Origin: Rhipicephalus microplus
Taxonomy: Eukaryota; Arthropoda; Arachnida; Ixodida; Ixodidae
Length of the DNA stretch: 64,000 nt
Direction of reading: 5' to 3'
Assembly: GCF_043290135.1 (NCBI RefSeq)
Contig: NC_134710.1
Location: forward strand, 199,119,692-199,183,691
Made by a program: the position numbers and the translations under genes. Of this stretch, positions 11,384-21,690 are shown piece after piece. The notes below the pieces were generated by a model, which did not search any database, was not told where the DNA came from, and saw nothing but the letters and a program-made list of their open reading frames with translations. Numbering within the stretch: the stretch's first letter is position 1; every line of letters begins with the position of its first letter.

Positions 11384-11875
11384 CTACAGAATCGTAATAT
11401 CGAACTCCTGCAAACGCAAACTCCACCGAGCGAGACGGCCGGATGGATCTCTGAGATTTGCCAGCCAGCAGAGCGAGTGGTGGTCAGTCACCACTTTGAA
11501 GGGACGACCGTAGAGGTAGGGCCGAAATTTGGTCGTCGCCCACACGACTGCGAGGCATTCTTTTTCCGATGTAGAATAGTTGGTCTCGGCTCGAGAAAGA
11601 GTATGACTAGCGTAAGCTATTACATTTTCAACGCCACCGTGTCGTTGTACAAGGACAGCGCCAAGTCCGACGTTGCTGGCGTCTGTATGAATTTCTGTAG
11701 CAGCCTCCTCATCAAAATGGGCAAGAACAGGGGCTGTTTGCATTCTCTGCCGTAGCTCTGTGAACGCTACATCTTGTTCTGGGCTCCAAGTAAAAGGCAC
11801 GTCATCTCGGGTGAGTCGCGTAAGAGGTTCAGCTATCTTCATGAGTTGGCGATAAGTCGGCGATGATACGCGCAC
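11384..11875 (-). pseudogene. pol: Ty3/gypsy RNase H domain
   Basis: The minus frame of 163 codons shows the RT connection and RNase [16 protein letters not shown], then [18 protein letters not shown] with the first catalytic aspartate, [20 protein letters not shown] with the glutamate, and [13 protein letters not shown] with the second aspartate. This domain removes the RNA template during cDNA synthesis. It is the best preserved part of the element. Confidence 0.82.
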
Positions 11876-12495
11876 AAGCCGAGGAAACGGCGTACCGCTT
11901 TTTTATTTGATGGAACAGGGAAGGCGGCGACAGCAGCAGTTTTGTCTGGATCAGGTCGCACTCCATCCGCACTAATGACATGTCCCAGAAATTTCAGCTC
12001 TTCATAGCCGAAATGGCATTTTTGGGGTTTCAGCGTGAGTTTAGCTGTGCGAATGGCGTCCAGAACCTTTCTCAGACGCTTCAGATGTTCTTCGAAGCTC
12101 TTGGAAAAGATGACTACATGATCGAGGTAGACAAGGCAGTTTTGCCACTTCAAGCCAGCGAGAACTGTGTCCGTCATCCTCTGAAAAGTGGCTGGGGCAG
12201 AACAGAGGCCGAAGGGAAGAACACGGAATTCGTAAAGTCCGTCTGGAGTCACAAACGCGGTTTTTTCTCGGTCTCGTTCATCCACTTCAATTTGCCAATA
12301 GCCACTTTTTAGATCGATGGACGAAAAATACTTCGCGCGTCATAATCTGTCGAGAGAGTCGTCGACCCGTGGAAGAGGGTAAACGTCTTTTTTCGTGACG
12401 CTACTAAGCTTGCTGTAGTTAATGCAAAATCGCAGCGTTCCGTCTTTTTTCTTTACTAGAATGACTGGCGAGGACCAAGGGCTGCTGGATGGTTA
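11839..12495 (-). pseudogene. pol: Ty3/gypsy reverse transcriptase palm, active site altered
   Basis: The minus strand reads [58 protein letters not shown] and LVYLDHVVIF. The last should be YLDDVV, so the second catalytic aspartate has become histidine (codon near 12127). A TGA near 12340 interrupts the frame between DRL and AKYF. The domain starts abruptly at about 12495, next to the LTR remnant, so the N-terminal fingers are deleted. Confidence 0.82.
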
Positions 12496-12499
12496 ATCT

Positions 12500-12555
12500 C
12501 AGATTGTCTTTGTCTTCTTTCACTCCTGGATCTCACCCAGGCATATCATGTGGCA
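12500..12555 (-). repeat. Truncated 5' LTR of the intronic Ty3/gypsy element
   Basis: About 56 bases match the first part of the 3' LTR at 9653-9777 (for example cttctttcactcctggatct in both), with a few substitutions. It abuts ATAT on its outer side. The rest of the LTR and the primer-binding site are deleted. Confidence 0.72.
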
Positions 12556-12559
12556 ATAT

Positions 12560-14358
12560 ATAATCTTGAGTTTACTTGAGTCTTAACTGTGTCTTACCTG
12601 TGTCTTGAGTCTTACGTGTTCAGCTGTGTAAAGTAAAGTACTTCCTAGTAATACGTGAGCAAGACCATCAGTGCATTGCCTTTCACAGCTTGCGCCGTGC
12701 TTATAGGGTTTAACTATATCCCTTTATTAACTAAGTCGTTAGAATAAATTTCATTAGCATGCCATACATATTTCGGCGATTTTTGGTAAATATCGTTTAT
12801 TTTTTCATACTACAGATAAACCTTGGTTAAACAATCAAGGCACATACAACTTTTGGTGTAATGCAAATTTTTCTTCGGTCTCGGCCAAGGCCCATTGGCC
12901 TTCAATCAATTGTAGTATGGTAATTGCAAACTCATTTTCACCTCACAATGTTTGATACTAACGTACGGTGCCGTGCAGGTACAAAGGGGTGGTGTACGTG
13001 CTGTTACGTAAGACGTCCCAAACATGTACGGGCGTCATAACACTGGCTCGGGCATTCGCTCCCCGCCGCTATTTCCTCAGAATCGTGCTGTAAAATATAC
13101 CTTTCTTACAAAGTGGTAAGAATCAACTTTCAGTGACGCGCGCTAGGCTCCTAGATTGCGCTCACAAATCTTGGAGGTCCTACCAAAGGCGCTGGCTTCA
13201 CGCTCTTTTTAACGTGTCGGTCGGGTGCTGCTGTCTTATTGTGGTTCTGTCCACTTCAATGCAAGCTATGTCCTTCGGCATCAGACAACATATGGAAGGT
13301 GCACGAGGCCCGAAAAAGACAAGGACGGTCTTGGCGAAGTAACAAGGCCTCACAACGTCCACATGCAGAACTATTGAGAACGCATTTGTGAGGGCACAAT
13401 TATAAATTTCTTAAAAACATCCCCAACACCATGGCTATAAGAAAATATAACACAGGACCGCGATTCTAAAATTTTCTGGCCTTCACATATTGCGACAAAG
13501 TCCTTTTTTTGTCAGTTTTCCTGTGGTACTTTAATGGAATGTAAAAAAGAAACCTACTAAGATTAGAAAGGCGCTCTTAGTTGTTGCAGCTACCAACATA
13601 CCTCGTTCATTATATTACACAGGCGCGTACATGCCGTAAACTGAGTGCCGGTACGATTATGACGTCTACACTTTCTTTCACAATTATTCAGCTGTGTTAG
13701 AGACTTTGCTGTGCCCCCCCCCCCCCAAAAATAATGTAAATGTATTCCATCCTTATTTTGTCTCGTGCTGATTTTCCATACTTTCTTGTGATAAAAACTA
13801 TGGATGACAGAAATATTTTTGGTGATCCTGCGAGTTTCTAGGTTTCGCTGCATTTGTTATCACTTAGAAGTAGAGTACGCCAGGTAGCAGACGTTTATAA
13901 AGTTTTTACTTGGTTCCCGAAAACATTCCCCTTTTATTTACTATATATGTAGTGCATCGTTATAGTCTCACGTGTACAAACGTTACAACAGAGGCATAGC
14001 TTACCATTGGTGTGCCTAGGATCTAGGTATTACTGGTGTGACAAACCGTCTCCCACAAAAGGCTTCTTTTTTGTCTTTGAGACAATGGCTGCTTACCCAA
14101 AAAGCTTTTTCTACTGGTGAAAATTATTATGTGCTTGCACCACTCCAGAGCAGCAGGAGTCCTTGGTGTGGTCTAAAATTAAGTACATCGTACCTTACGT
14201 ACGCGTTGCGATGAACGCTTCCGCTAGAACAGTAGTTGAACAACTGTCGAAAGCAACCCAGCTAAAATGAAGAGTAATATAGGGCGAGAGTAGAAAAGAA
14301 CTTATCTTCTCTGGTGTGCACTACTTGCATGATGTTTATGTGCATGATGTTTATGCAG
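12560..14358. other. Intron sequence without recognised genes
   Basis: Intron DNA between the deleted gypsy copy and the transmembrane exon. A C-rich run lies near 13717-13728. No protein family or RNA is recognised. At its right end a 15-base unit, tgcatgatgtttatg, is duplicated in tandem (14326-14355) directly before the acceptor CAG. Confidence 0.6.
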
Positions 14359-14487
14359 GTGTCGAACAACGAAAGCCTTGCTGTGCTCCACTAGGACTTC
14401 TTATAACATCAGGCGTCGTTCTTGCTTTCCTCCTGGTCGTCATTGTTCTGCTTATAAAGTACAGGACCAGATTAAAGCTAGCCAAAG
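14359..14487 (+). CDS. Sidestep-family receptor, transmembrane exon
   Basis: This 129-base exon (43 residues) follows tttatgcag and ends at the donor AAAG|GTAAGG, phase 1 at both ends. It encodes a short extracellular linker (VEQRKPCCAP), one hydrophobic segment of about 22 residues (LGLLITSGVVLAFLLVVIVL) and a basic stop-transfer stretch (KYRTRLKLAK). This fits a type I single-pass receptor. The intron before it is 5.5 kb and holds the gypsy copy. Identification depends on position, phase and topology; transmembrane sequences are not diagnostic of family by themselves. Confidence 0.78.
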
Positions 14488-16027
14488 GTAAGGTGTTTGA
14501 GCCTTGATAACTTCCCTATATAATGCTGTAGATACTGTTGATAACAGTAGGATTCTTCAGGTGTTCATAAGTTCAAATAAAATGAAAGTTGCGGGCATAC
14601 CAGCGAAGTGATGAAAGGTTGTTTTGGTGAACTGCTCACAGTTATTTTAAAAGATAGCGTACTACTAAAGTAAACAGGGCCAAAGTAGCAGTTTTCGCAT
14701 GCTTGTGCGGTTCGAAACAAGTAAACCAGCTGTTACACTAACTAGAAGCGAGCGGCTACAATTAGTTCGTAGGCCATAACGAGAGCGCAAACGAAGGACG
14801 AAAAAGAGAATGTTCTGTCGTCGCCCCACTTGGATAATTAGCTCTCGTAATCACTGTTCAGAACAAGAACTGCAGTGAATGGTAGGCAGAAACTGAATGT
14901 TGAAGCGTTTTTTTAACGTTATTCATTGGATGTGTAAAATTTACTGCGATAGATACATTTAGTGTTCAACGCCTTGTTCACGCTCGAAAATACTGCTATG
15001 CCTTCGCTAAAGATATTTTCGCTCAAATAAAGAAATTGAGAAATAACCTATAAAGAGGCAAAAGACAGTGAACCGGTGCGCACTATGTATTAACTGTTTT
15101 ATTTCAGAAATACTGTGATAATAAGTGGACACCAAACGTGCTTGCGTGCTGCATCTACATCACTAACGAACCAATCATTACATCAAACAGCTTGCGTTTT
15201 TCAAAAGAGGCCACGCCTTTTTACACGCGTGACAAAGTAGGCAACATCTTCTTTTTATGTTTTTTTTAAGTTTTTGTTTTGTGTTTAAACAAGACTTGCT
15301 CACAGAAGCACCCGTACCTGCTGGTTGTACTCGTAAAGCGAAGCTTTCTCTGAGATTTTTTCCAGGTTTTTCTCATGCAGCAGAGCAATAATTCTGCCGT
15401 TTTGTGGTGAATTAGAGCCAAACAGATCAAACTAATAAAACTGCAGCAGATTCAATGCGATTGCACTAACATTCGTGACGTCGCTTTTAGTAGATGAAAT
15501 GAATTATGGCATGCAACTCTGGTCTTACATTCAACGTTCGTCTGTTAACGTTACTTCCTTATGTCGGCCTCTTAGTTACGCTTCCAGTTAGCACTGCAGA
15601 TCTACACTTCACATCTGGTGACAGCCTAGCTAAGAGTGACCTCTCAAACGAATTAAGTGATGAATTATTGTCTAAATTCTTGGCATCATACCACGTTAAA
15701 CAGGGAGAGTTGAAGATGCGTAGCGAGACAGCTCGCGTCCTGCGCGTCTGAATGCTATAGCTTTCGCTGAATTTAGGCTGCTACAGGACCCATTGGGTGT
15801 GCTGCAGTTCTTTCAACACTCCATCTAAACAAAGTTTTCTTCCGTGTGACACCTACATTAGCACTAAGATTACCTCGCAGCAAGATAGATGGCATGAATT
15901 ACCAACGTTGAAGGCAGAAAGGCTGCAGTTGTCCTGTGCCGAAAAATAGTAATGTTTTGCGTGCAAACTTTACATAGTTTATTTTCTCGTTTTTTTTGTA
16001 CGCGCATGTACCCCTTCCCATTCACAG
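14488..16027. other. Intron between transmembrane and cytoplasmic exons
   Basis: AT-rich sequence with no recognised element. It ends in a pyrimidine-rich tract and ttcacag. Confidence 0.6.
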
Positions 16028-16176
16028 GTTCTCTTGAACCACGTTCAAGACCAACAAGCGGTGCAGAAGAAGAAAGTGAAATGAGGGAAGTGAACCCCGA
16101 GTGTAAATACGTCATTCCCGCTGATGGCGCCAAGCAGCTATCGAGTTCGAAGAAAAACCCCTTAACATACGTGTGA
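16028..16176 (+). CDS. Sidestep-family receptor, cytoplasmic tail exon
   Basis: The frame continues in phase 1 after the acceptor cccattcacag. It encodes a hydrophilic, charged tail of about 49 residues: SLEPRSRPTSGAEEESEMRE, then NPECKYVIPADG and KKNPLTYV before TGA at 16174-16176. Ending in T-Y-V, the protein would carry a class I PDZ-binding C-terminus ([S/T]-x-[V/I/L]). An alternative is that GT at 16171 is a donor (ACATAC|GTGTGA), so that the exon ends in phase 0 after LTY and joins the candidate exon at 19802. The donor match to consensus is modest. Expression data would decide between them. Confidence 0.65.
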
Positions 16177-19100
16177 TGCTACTGCTTACCTCTGTGCTTC
16201 CATGAGGAGAATGCGGCAAAAGGCTGAGTGGATGTCAGAAGACTCTGTCCACTTCCACCCTGTGTAAGCATTTCTTCGCGACAACGTGCATCGTGTGCCC
16301 GCCAGGAGACAGGAATGTACTGACGCTAGACGCCTTAGGATTAAGATATTGCATATTGTCTTGTGACCTACAACTAACATCAGTGTGTCAATACAAATGC
16401 ACTGTAAAGTAAAATCAGCAGTCTAAGATAACTCAATCGGTGGCTTGAAATGTAGATTCCCTTTTTCAGCATCACATTTCCTCATAAAGTAGGGATGTTC
16501 GAAAGAATTCGGGCGTTCTTTTTTGTGTTCAGGTGTAGTGAGGGGCTCGACTAAAGAAAAATTGGCAGAAAGTCGATTGTCTTTCATATCCACGTCGCGA
16601 GATTATGGTCTATGAGAAACAATATGCAGTGAAACTTTACTTGAACGATACAGTGAAACTTAACTTCAAGAGAACACAGAAAAAAAGTTCCTTGAATGTG
16701 ATGATCGCGGAACTGAATTAATAATACAGCAACTTGTTATTAAGAGCTAAAAAAGCATCGTTTGATGGAATGAAACTTTCACCCATTTATTTTTACTGGT
16801 CCTTGTTGAATTTGATTTCGGGTTAATTTGATATATTTTGAACCATGCATCTATGTTTTGCTGCACTTGTGCCCTTAATAGGGTAATGGTCCTGAACTGA
16901 GTGACTGTGTCCAAACCCCCCCGATGAACCTGCTCCGGCACGACACTCTGCTTGAAAGTGAAGGACTTCACTTTTTTTGATCTATATAAATGCTTCTTCA
17001 GCAAAAATTTATTGTGCTTCGTCTACAAGGGTTCTTTCCTGCTCATCGTCGTGAGGCAGGACACTTGCTACAATCTCTTTTGTAGACAGAATGACACAAA
17101 TTGAACACGGAGGTCAGAAGTGACATAATCTTCAAAACACTACGCGCTGTCTGTACCCGGTCTTAAAGATAATTTCTGACTAATATAAAGTGAGTGACAC
17201 TAAATGGCGTGTCAATATATGTTCGTGGAAATTAGGCGTGCTCCGTAATACCTTTGCTAGGTTTTTAGGTGGGCTATTTGGTTTATGTACATTGTGGCAA
17301 AACAGCGCAAACGACGTGTCGTGTATAATTTTCGGCCCAGCGTTCGTTCAGTTTCACCATAGTGCAATAATTTTGTTATACTCAAATGCAATGGATCCAA
17401 TCACTTTTCAGTGAAGGTATCAAAAAAAGTTTGTAGAATTAAACTGTTCATTCGACTGATGTTCGTTCAAGTGGTATTTTACTGTATATCTCTTTCGCAA
17501 ATTACTGTGCGTATTGTACTGCGCTCATTATATGAACAACATGGTAGCTCTCTTTGCATTTTAGTTTTTGGTCAAATTGTGCTACGAAATGCCAGTTTGA
17601 TGTGACTATGTCCCATATTTCTGAGCTTCTGATGCATTTATTTCATTTTCTTTACACTGTAGTGACATTACTATTCTAATAAAATCACATTTCGCACTAT
17701 GCTGTCCCATCAGATAATGCATGCAGTATAATTTGTTATTGCTGTAACCGAGCATACAATCATCTGGAGGTGTTGTTAAGTAACCTAGATTTACAGAAAT
17801 GGAAAAGGTTTAAAACAGAGTAAATTAGTGTGTGCATGAATTGCACAAGAAGTGTTTCCTGCACGTGTTGTTGGTAATGTAATAGATAATGGCAAAATGA
17901 TTATGGCTCATTCGTGCATTTATTGAAATACCTATATGAAGCAAGTCTTCTCCATAACAGAATCGATATCACAAGCATCATGTTTTACAAACAAGTAATG
18001 AAAACGCTTTACGCATCTATCGAGGACTCAAACTGGTGATACTATAAGTAACTACTTACGGTGCAGCGTGTGTACTTATATAATGCATGAATATTATGTT
18101 TTCAAATATCCAATGCCGATATGTGTTTGCTCTTATTGAATGAAAAGCTTGCTTTTGTGATCTCTTGCTGGTGAATCAATTTGAAAAAAAAAAAACATCA
18201 GAAGGAAGAATGATGAATTCGGGGCTAATGTGCACGTCATTTACATGCAACAAGGAGTGATATCAGCAGCCCTTCAATGCAGCTTAGACGCGTTAACGTC
18301 CTCGTCTGTAGACGCCCCATAAAACCAATGATTAACTTCGCCAAAAGACTAATATTTTTTTTAATAAATACTTTTCCGCGTTTGGCTATTCGATCTGACG
18401 TATTTCAGAAGATTTTCTTGCAGTTAGAGCAAAAAATCATTCTCCTGAAGCAATAATGTTATCATCTTTAGGAAGATGAAAACAAAAGTACCTGAAAAGT
18501 GCATTCCAAGCTTATTAATGCTCTCTGCAGCATAATGCTTACGTTCGAGTGACCAAGCGGCACAGAAATTCTACGAATAGGCGCTTCACTAACTGAATCA
18601 GTTTTAGAAACTTGGCTGAAATTGTACCTGGCTCTGGTGCAAGATTTCCCCTTCAAACGCTTTTAAATTTAATGGAGCGCGAAAAGAACAATCATAGCAT
18701 TCGTTTCTTGCGCAATAGAGGAGCTTTTAAAAAGTATATTAAACATATTCTGCCACCCCACCATCACTAAACACAACTAAGAATATTTATTGAAACGTTT
18801 CTATATTCTGGAAAGGCCAGACGATGTGAGCTACATTTACAGTGTTAATGCAGGCACCTGCGTCTGAATCCTAGTTTCCACTTTGTCAACATTTTGCTGG
18901 CATTTTTATATCTAAAAAAGAGCTCCTGGAAATCTGTGCTTGAATCTATTCGAGTGATTCTCTGTACAGAAATGTGCTACTTTAAAGTATAAAGGTTCAT
19001 TGTGTTTACTAACAATAGATAAAATGAAGCAAGGTGGCCAACTTTGCGGTGAATAAAGCGTACTAATATTTTCTCGTACTTTTAGAAATGTCATTAGAAA

Positions 19101-19801
19101 ATCAATTGTAAGCACCCCAATGAATACCTTTCCAACTAGAAACACTTCCGGTGGCTTCGTGATTTACCTTTCAACTGTTTGGAAAGCTTTTAATAAAATG
19201 AGACCAATTTACGTAACAGGCTTAACCTAATTTTTCTTGAACTGTTCACAGACCTCCCTCTCTGAGGGAAGTGAAAAGAGCTGCAACTCAAGACATTACT
19301 CGTGACTTATCTTCTGTGCATGAGTTGATGTGAACACGAACAACCTTCTTTCCGTTATTCCTTTCTATGAAACTTTTAGATCGAACGCGCAGCAAACTAA
19401 TTAAGGTACTTGGTATGCTTCGCAATCATTAAAGCGTAGATCTACGCCTGGCCCAGTGGAGTTGTAGGAGTTGTGGAAGCTAGATGCTTCAAAGAAAATG
19501 ATTACAGCATTATCTGAGGATAATTTGGGAAATATTTTCATTAAACATAATGATATATTATGTTGCACTTCGACTTTCGCAGTAGCTGATATTTAGCCAG
19601 CATAACAGCCAGCTTTATGAACAAGATAAATCTTCACGAAAGTAATATTTGGGACTCTGACAAACGCATTCATTCGGAATGTCTTCATTCTTCGTCCATT
19701 AGGTGCCATTTACAGACGTCGAGCCACCCAATGCCCAGTTCAGTATGAAAATTTGTTAATGAGGTTTACAAATACGTTTGCATAAGGCTTTCCATTCACA
19801 G
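16177..19801. other. 3' untranslated region or intron of the receptor; otherwise anonymous
   Basis: AT-rich sequence with no recognised protein or repeat. If the stop at 16174 is used, it starts the 3' UTR; the first clear AATAAA I see is at 17678-17683. If exon 16028-16170 is spliced onward, the whole stretch to the acceptor at 19800-19801 is an intron. Confidence 0.45.
17678..17683 (+). terminator. Candidate polyadenylation signal for the short receptor isoform
   Basis: AATAAA lies 1.5 kb after the TGA at 16174. In DNA this AT-rich the hexamer occurs by chance often, so support is weak. Confidence 0.25.
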
Positions 19802-20014
19802 CATTTCGGACAATTAGCCTTGACGATGGAAGTGCCAGAGCGAAGTAGACAGGACAACTCTTTCATTCCCTCTCCGACTGCATCACCCAAGCGGCAAGTT
19901 CCACTTGTGACCTTTGATAACTTGTGTGATGTTGTTGCATTGTTGTTGCTAGGTGTTGTTTACTCAAAATCACGAATAACTAAGACGACGACAATGAGTG
20001 ATGGTGCTGAGTGA
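19802..20014 (+). CDS. Candidate alternative last exon of the receptor
   Basis: A good acceptor (ggctttccattcacag) opens a frame that starts in phase 0 and runs 70 codons to TGA at 20012-20014. The phase fits a junction after codon LTY of the previous exon. The joined tail would read LTY followed by HFGQLALTMEVPERSRQDN, a serine/proline-rich segment (SFIPSPTASPKRQVP) and a short hydrophobic stretch. Insect Sidestep tails often carry a 'TYAEL'-like motif at a comparable place, which this junction loosely resembles. A polyadenylation hexamer lies 384 bases after the stop. No homologue is recognised for the remainder. Confidence 0.33.
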   Translation, partial: HFGQLALTMEVPERSRQDNSFIPSPTASPKRQVPLVTFDNLCDVVALLLLGVVYSKSRITKTTTMSDGAE

Positions 20015-20397
20015 ATGAACTATTGCCAAGGTTTCTGAAGCTGTGATGGACAGCACCGTCTTAAAATGGGCAATCACCGACATCGACAAGTGCGAACTGC
20101 TACCGCCTCTCAGTGTAAGTGTTCGCTGAGAAGACATTTATTACTTGCGTCTGTGTCAGGAGAAGGTGAATAGACGCGACAATAAAGCGAGCAGTCAGAA
20201 GCTCTGCCATGTAATGAAGAGCGCTCTTCCGGCTGCTTTGCTACTTCTCTGTTTTTCTGTGATGAAGCTGATTTACCCAGCTGTTCATCACCGGCATCTC
20301 TGCAGTGAGACCACTCTTGCGCTGGCGAGAAAGTGGACTATAGCCGAGGCTCTTCAATTCTTGAACGCTCAAAGTGAACGGGTCTTCAGTTATTGCA

Positions 20398-20403
20398 AAT
20401 AAA
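20398..20403 (+). terminator. Candidate polyadenylation signal for the long receptor isoform
   Basis: AATAAA in the context ttgcaaataaaacc, followed by T/G-rich sequence (tttttgtgtatgta) 10 to 20 bases later, which is the usual layout of a cleavage and polyadenylation site. Confidence 0.4.
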
Positions 20404-21690
20404 ACCACTATTTTTGTGTATGTATATAGAAAATAATCCACTTGTGACACATACTATCCAAAAAAAAGTGCATATATGGTATTAGTAAACGTGTTTTCTG
20501 CGAACTGTTGATGCTCTCTCTGCGTTACGTGTTCTGATGCTCTCTCAAAAGAAGCCTATATTAAAGGTAATTTTGCTGCTGCTCTTCTTCGTCGTCTTTC
20601 TTGTTTTTTCAAAGTTATTTGTTAAGAAGTTTCGCGAGTCACAGACTTGCGTGTGTAGGCTTTTATGGCAACTTGAACTTGCTTTTTCTTATGCAAACTT
20701 GCACGGAATCGAGTTGCGTCCAGGAAGAATAAACAGGTAAGAGTGCCTAGTGCGCTAGATTTCCCTTCTGGGAAAACAACATATGGAGTGTTTTTTTTTG
20801 AAACTTTAAATGATAGTATTCCGACGGAAGAATAACATTTCAGCACAATAAATTGCCAGTTGCGGCCTCTAGTCTCTAAATGCGGAGATTGCTCAAACGC
20901 GCATTTTATAATAAAACTCCATTAATTGAAGGCTCTGACATATAATTTACGATGCATTCTAAACTTCACGAATTCCAGCAAGCGAGCTTTTATGGCATAT
21001 GAGCTACGAATAAAATGGGAGGGAAAAGCAGATATTGAAACAAGGAGCCATCAGACTAGCAGCGAGAACGCACTATTGTTCTCTTATAGGCTAGAGCACG
21101 CAAGATCGAGCAGCCTGACCTTTCTGCCTTTTCATAAATTTCTCGTTGCTTTGTATGTTGTTGTTCTGGTCGCTCTTGTGCCCTCTTAAAAAGCCGCGAT
21201 ATTCGGAAACTACCAGATTTACTATCCACTTCCAAATATTGTGCAGTGAGTGTCTCACTCGGGACAACTACATCTGTCAACGAGGCAACCGTAGAAAGCT
21301 CATCTGCTCGAAAAATAGAGAGTTTTATTCCGTCCGAGAGTAACGTGAGCTTTGTGGAGTATTTGACTGGCCACGAAGTAGACTGTCCACTTTTCACAAG
21401 CACCAGGCAATGCAAAATGACGGTGTACTTTCAGGGCAAGCTAAATGCATCTAATCTACAGTGACATCAAAACTAGGGTCTGTAAGGATAGAGCAGGTCA
21501 CTGGTTTCCATAGAAAATATAATTTTAGAACTTTCTTGTTGGACGAGCTGGTGCATAGCTGTGATCGTAATTGTTGCGCCACTGATCGCACGAACATAGG
21601 GAAATGACAGAGTAAGCAGAAACAGCGCAGTAAGTGACAGTTGGCGCTCTTTCCGTTTACTCGGTCCTTTTCCTATGTTCTTTCGATAAT
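20404..21690. other. Mostly anonymous DNA; possible eroded gypsy sequence on the minus strand
   Basis: No exon or RNA is recognised. On the minus strand between 21050 and 21420 a fragment reads LTDVVVPSETLTAQYLEV, which could be an eroded protease-RT linker of the gypsy relic to its right, but this is weak. Confidence 0.4.

Larger units (their letters stand above)
9653..12555 (-). mobile_element. Ty3/gypsy element with large internal deletion, in the receptor intron
   Basis: The element lies antisense in the intron between the FN3 and transmembrane exons. Reading the minus strand from right to left: a truncated 5' LTR, then pol from the start of the RT palm ([20 protein letters not shown]), RT, RNase H, integrase and the C-terminal domain, then polypurine tract and 3' LTR. 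Gag, protease, primer-binding site and the N-terminal part of RT are missing at a junction near 12497. It is flanked by ATAT on both sides (9649-9652 and 12556-12559), consistent with the 4-base duplication of many arthropod gypsy elements. Stops and frame changes inside pol show it is dead. Confidence 0.78.
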
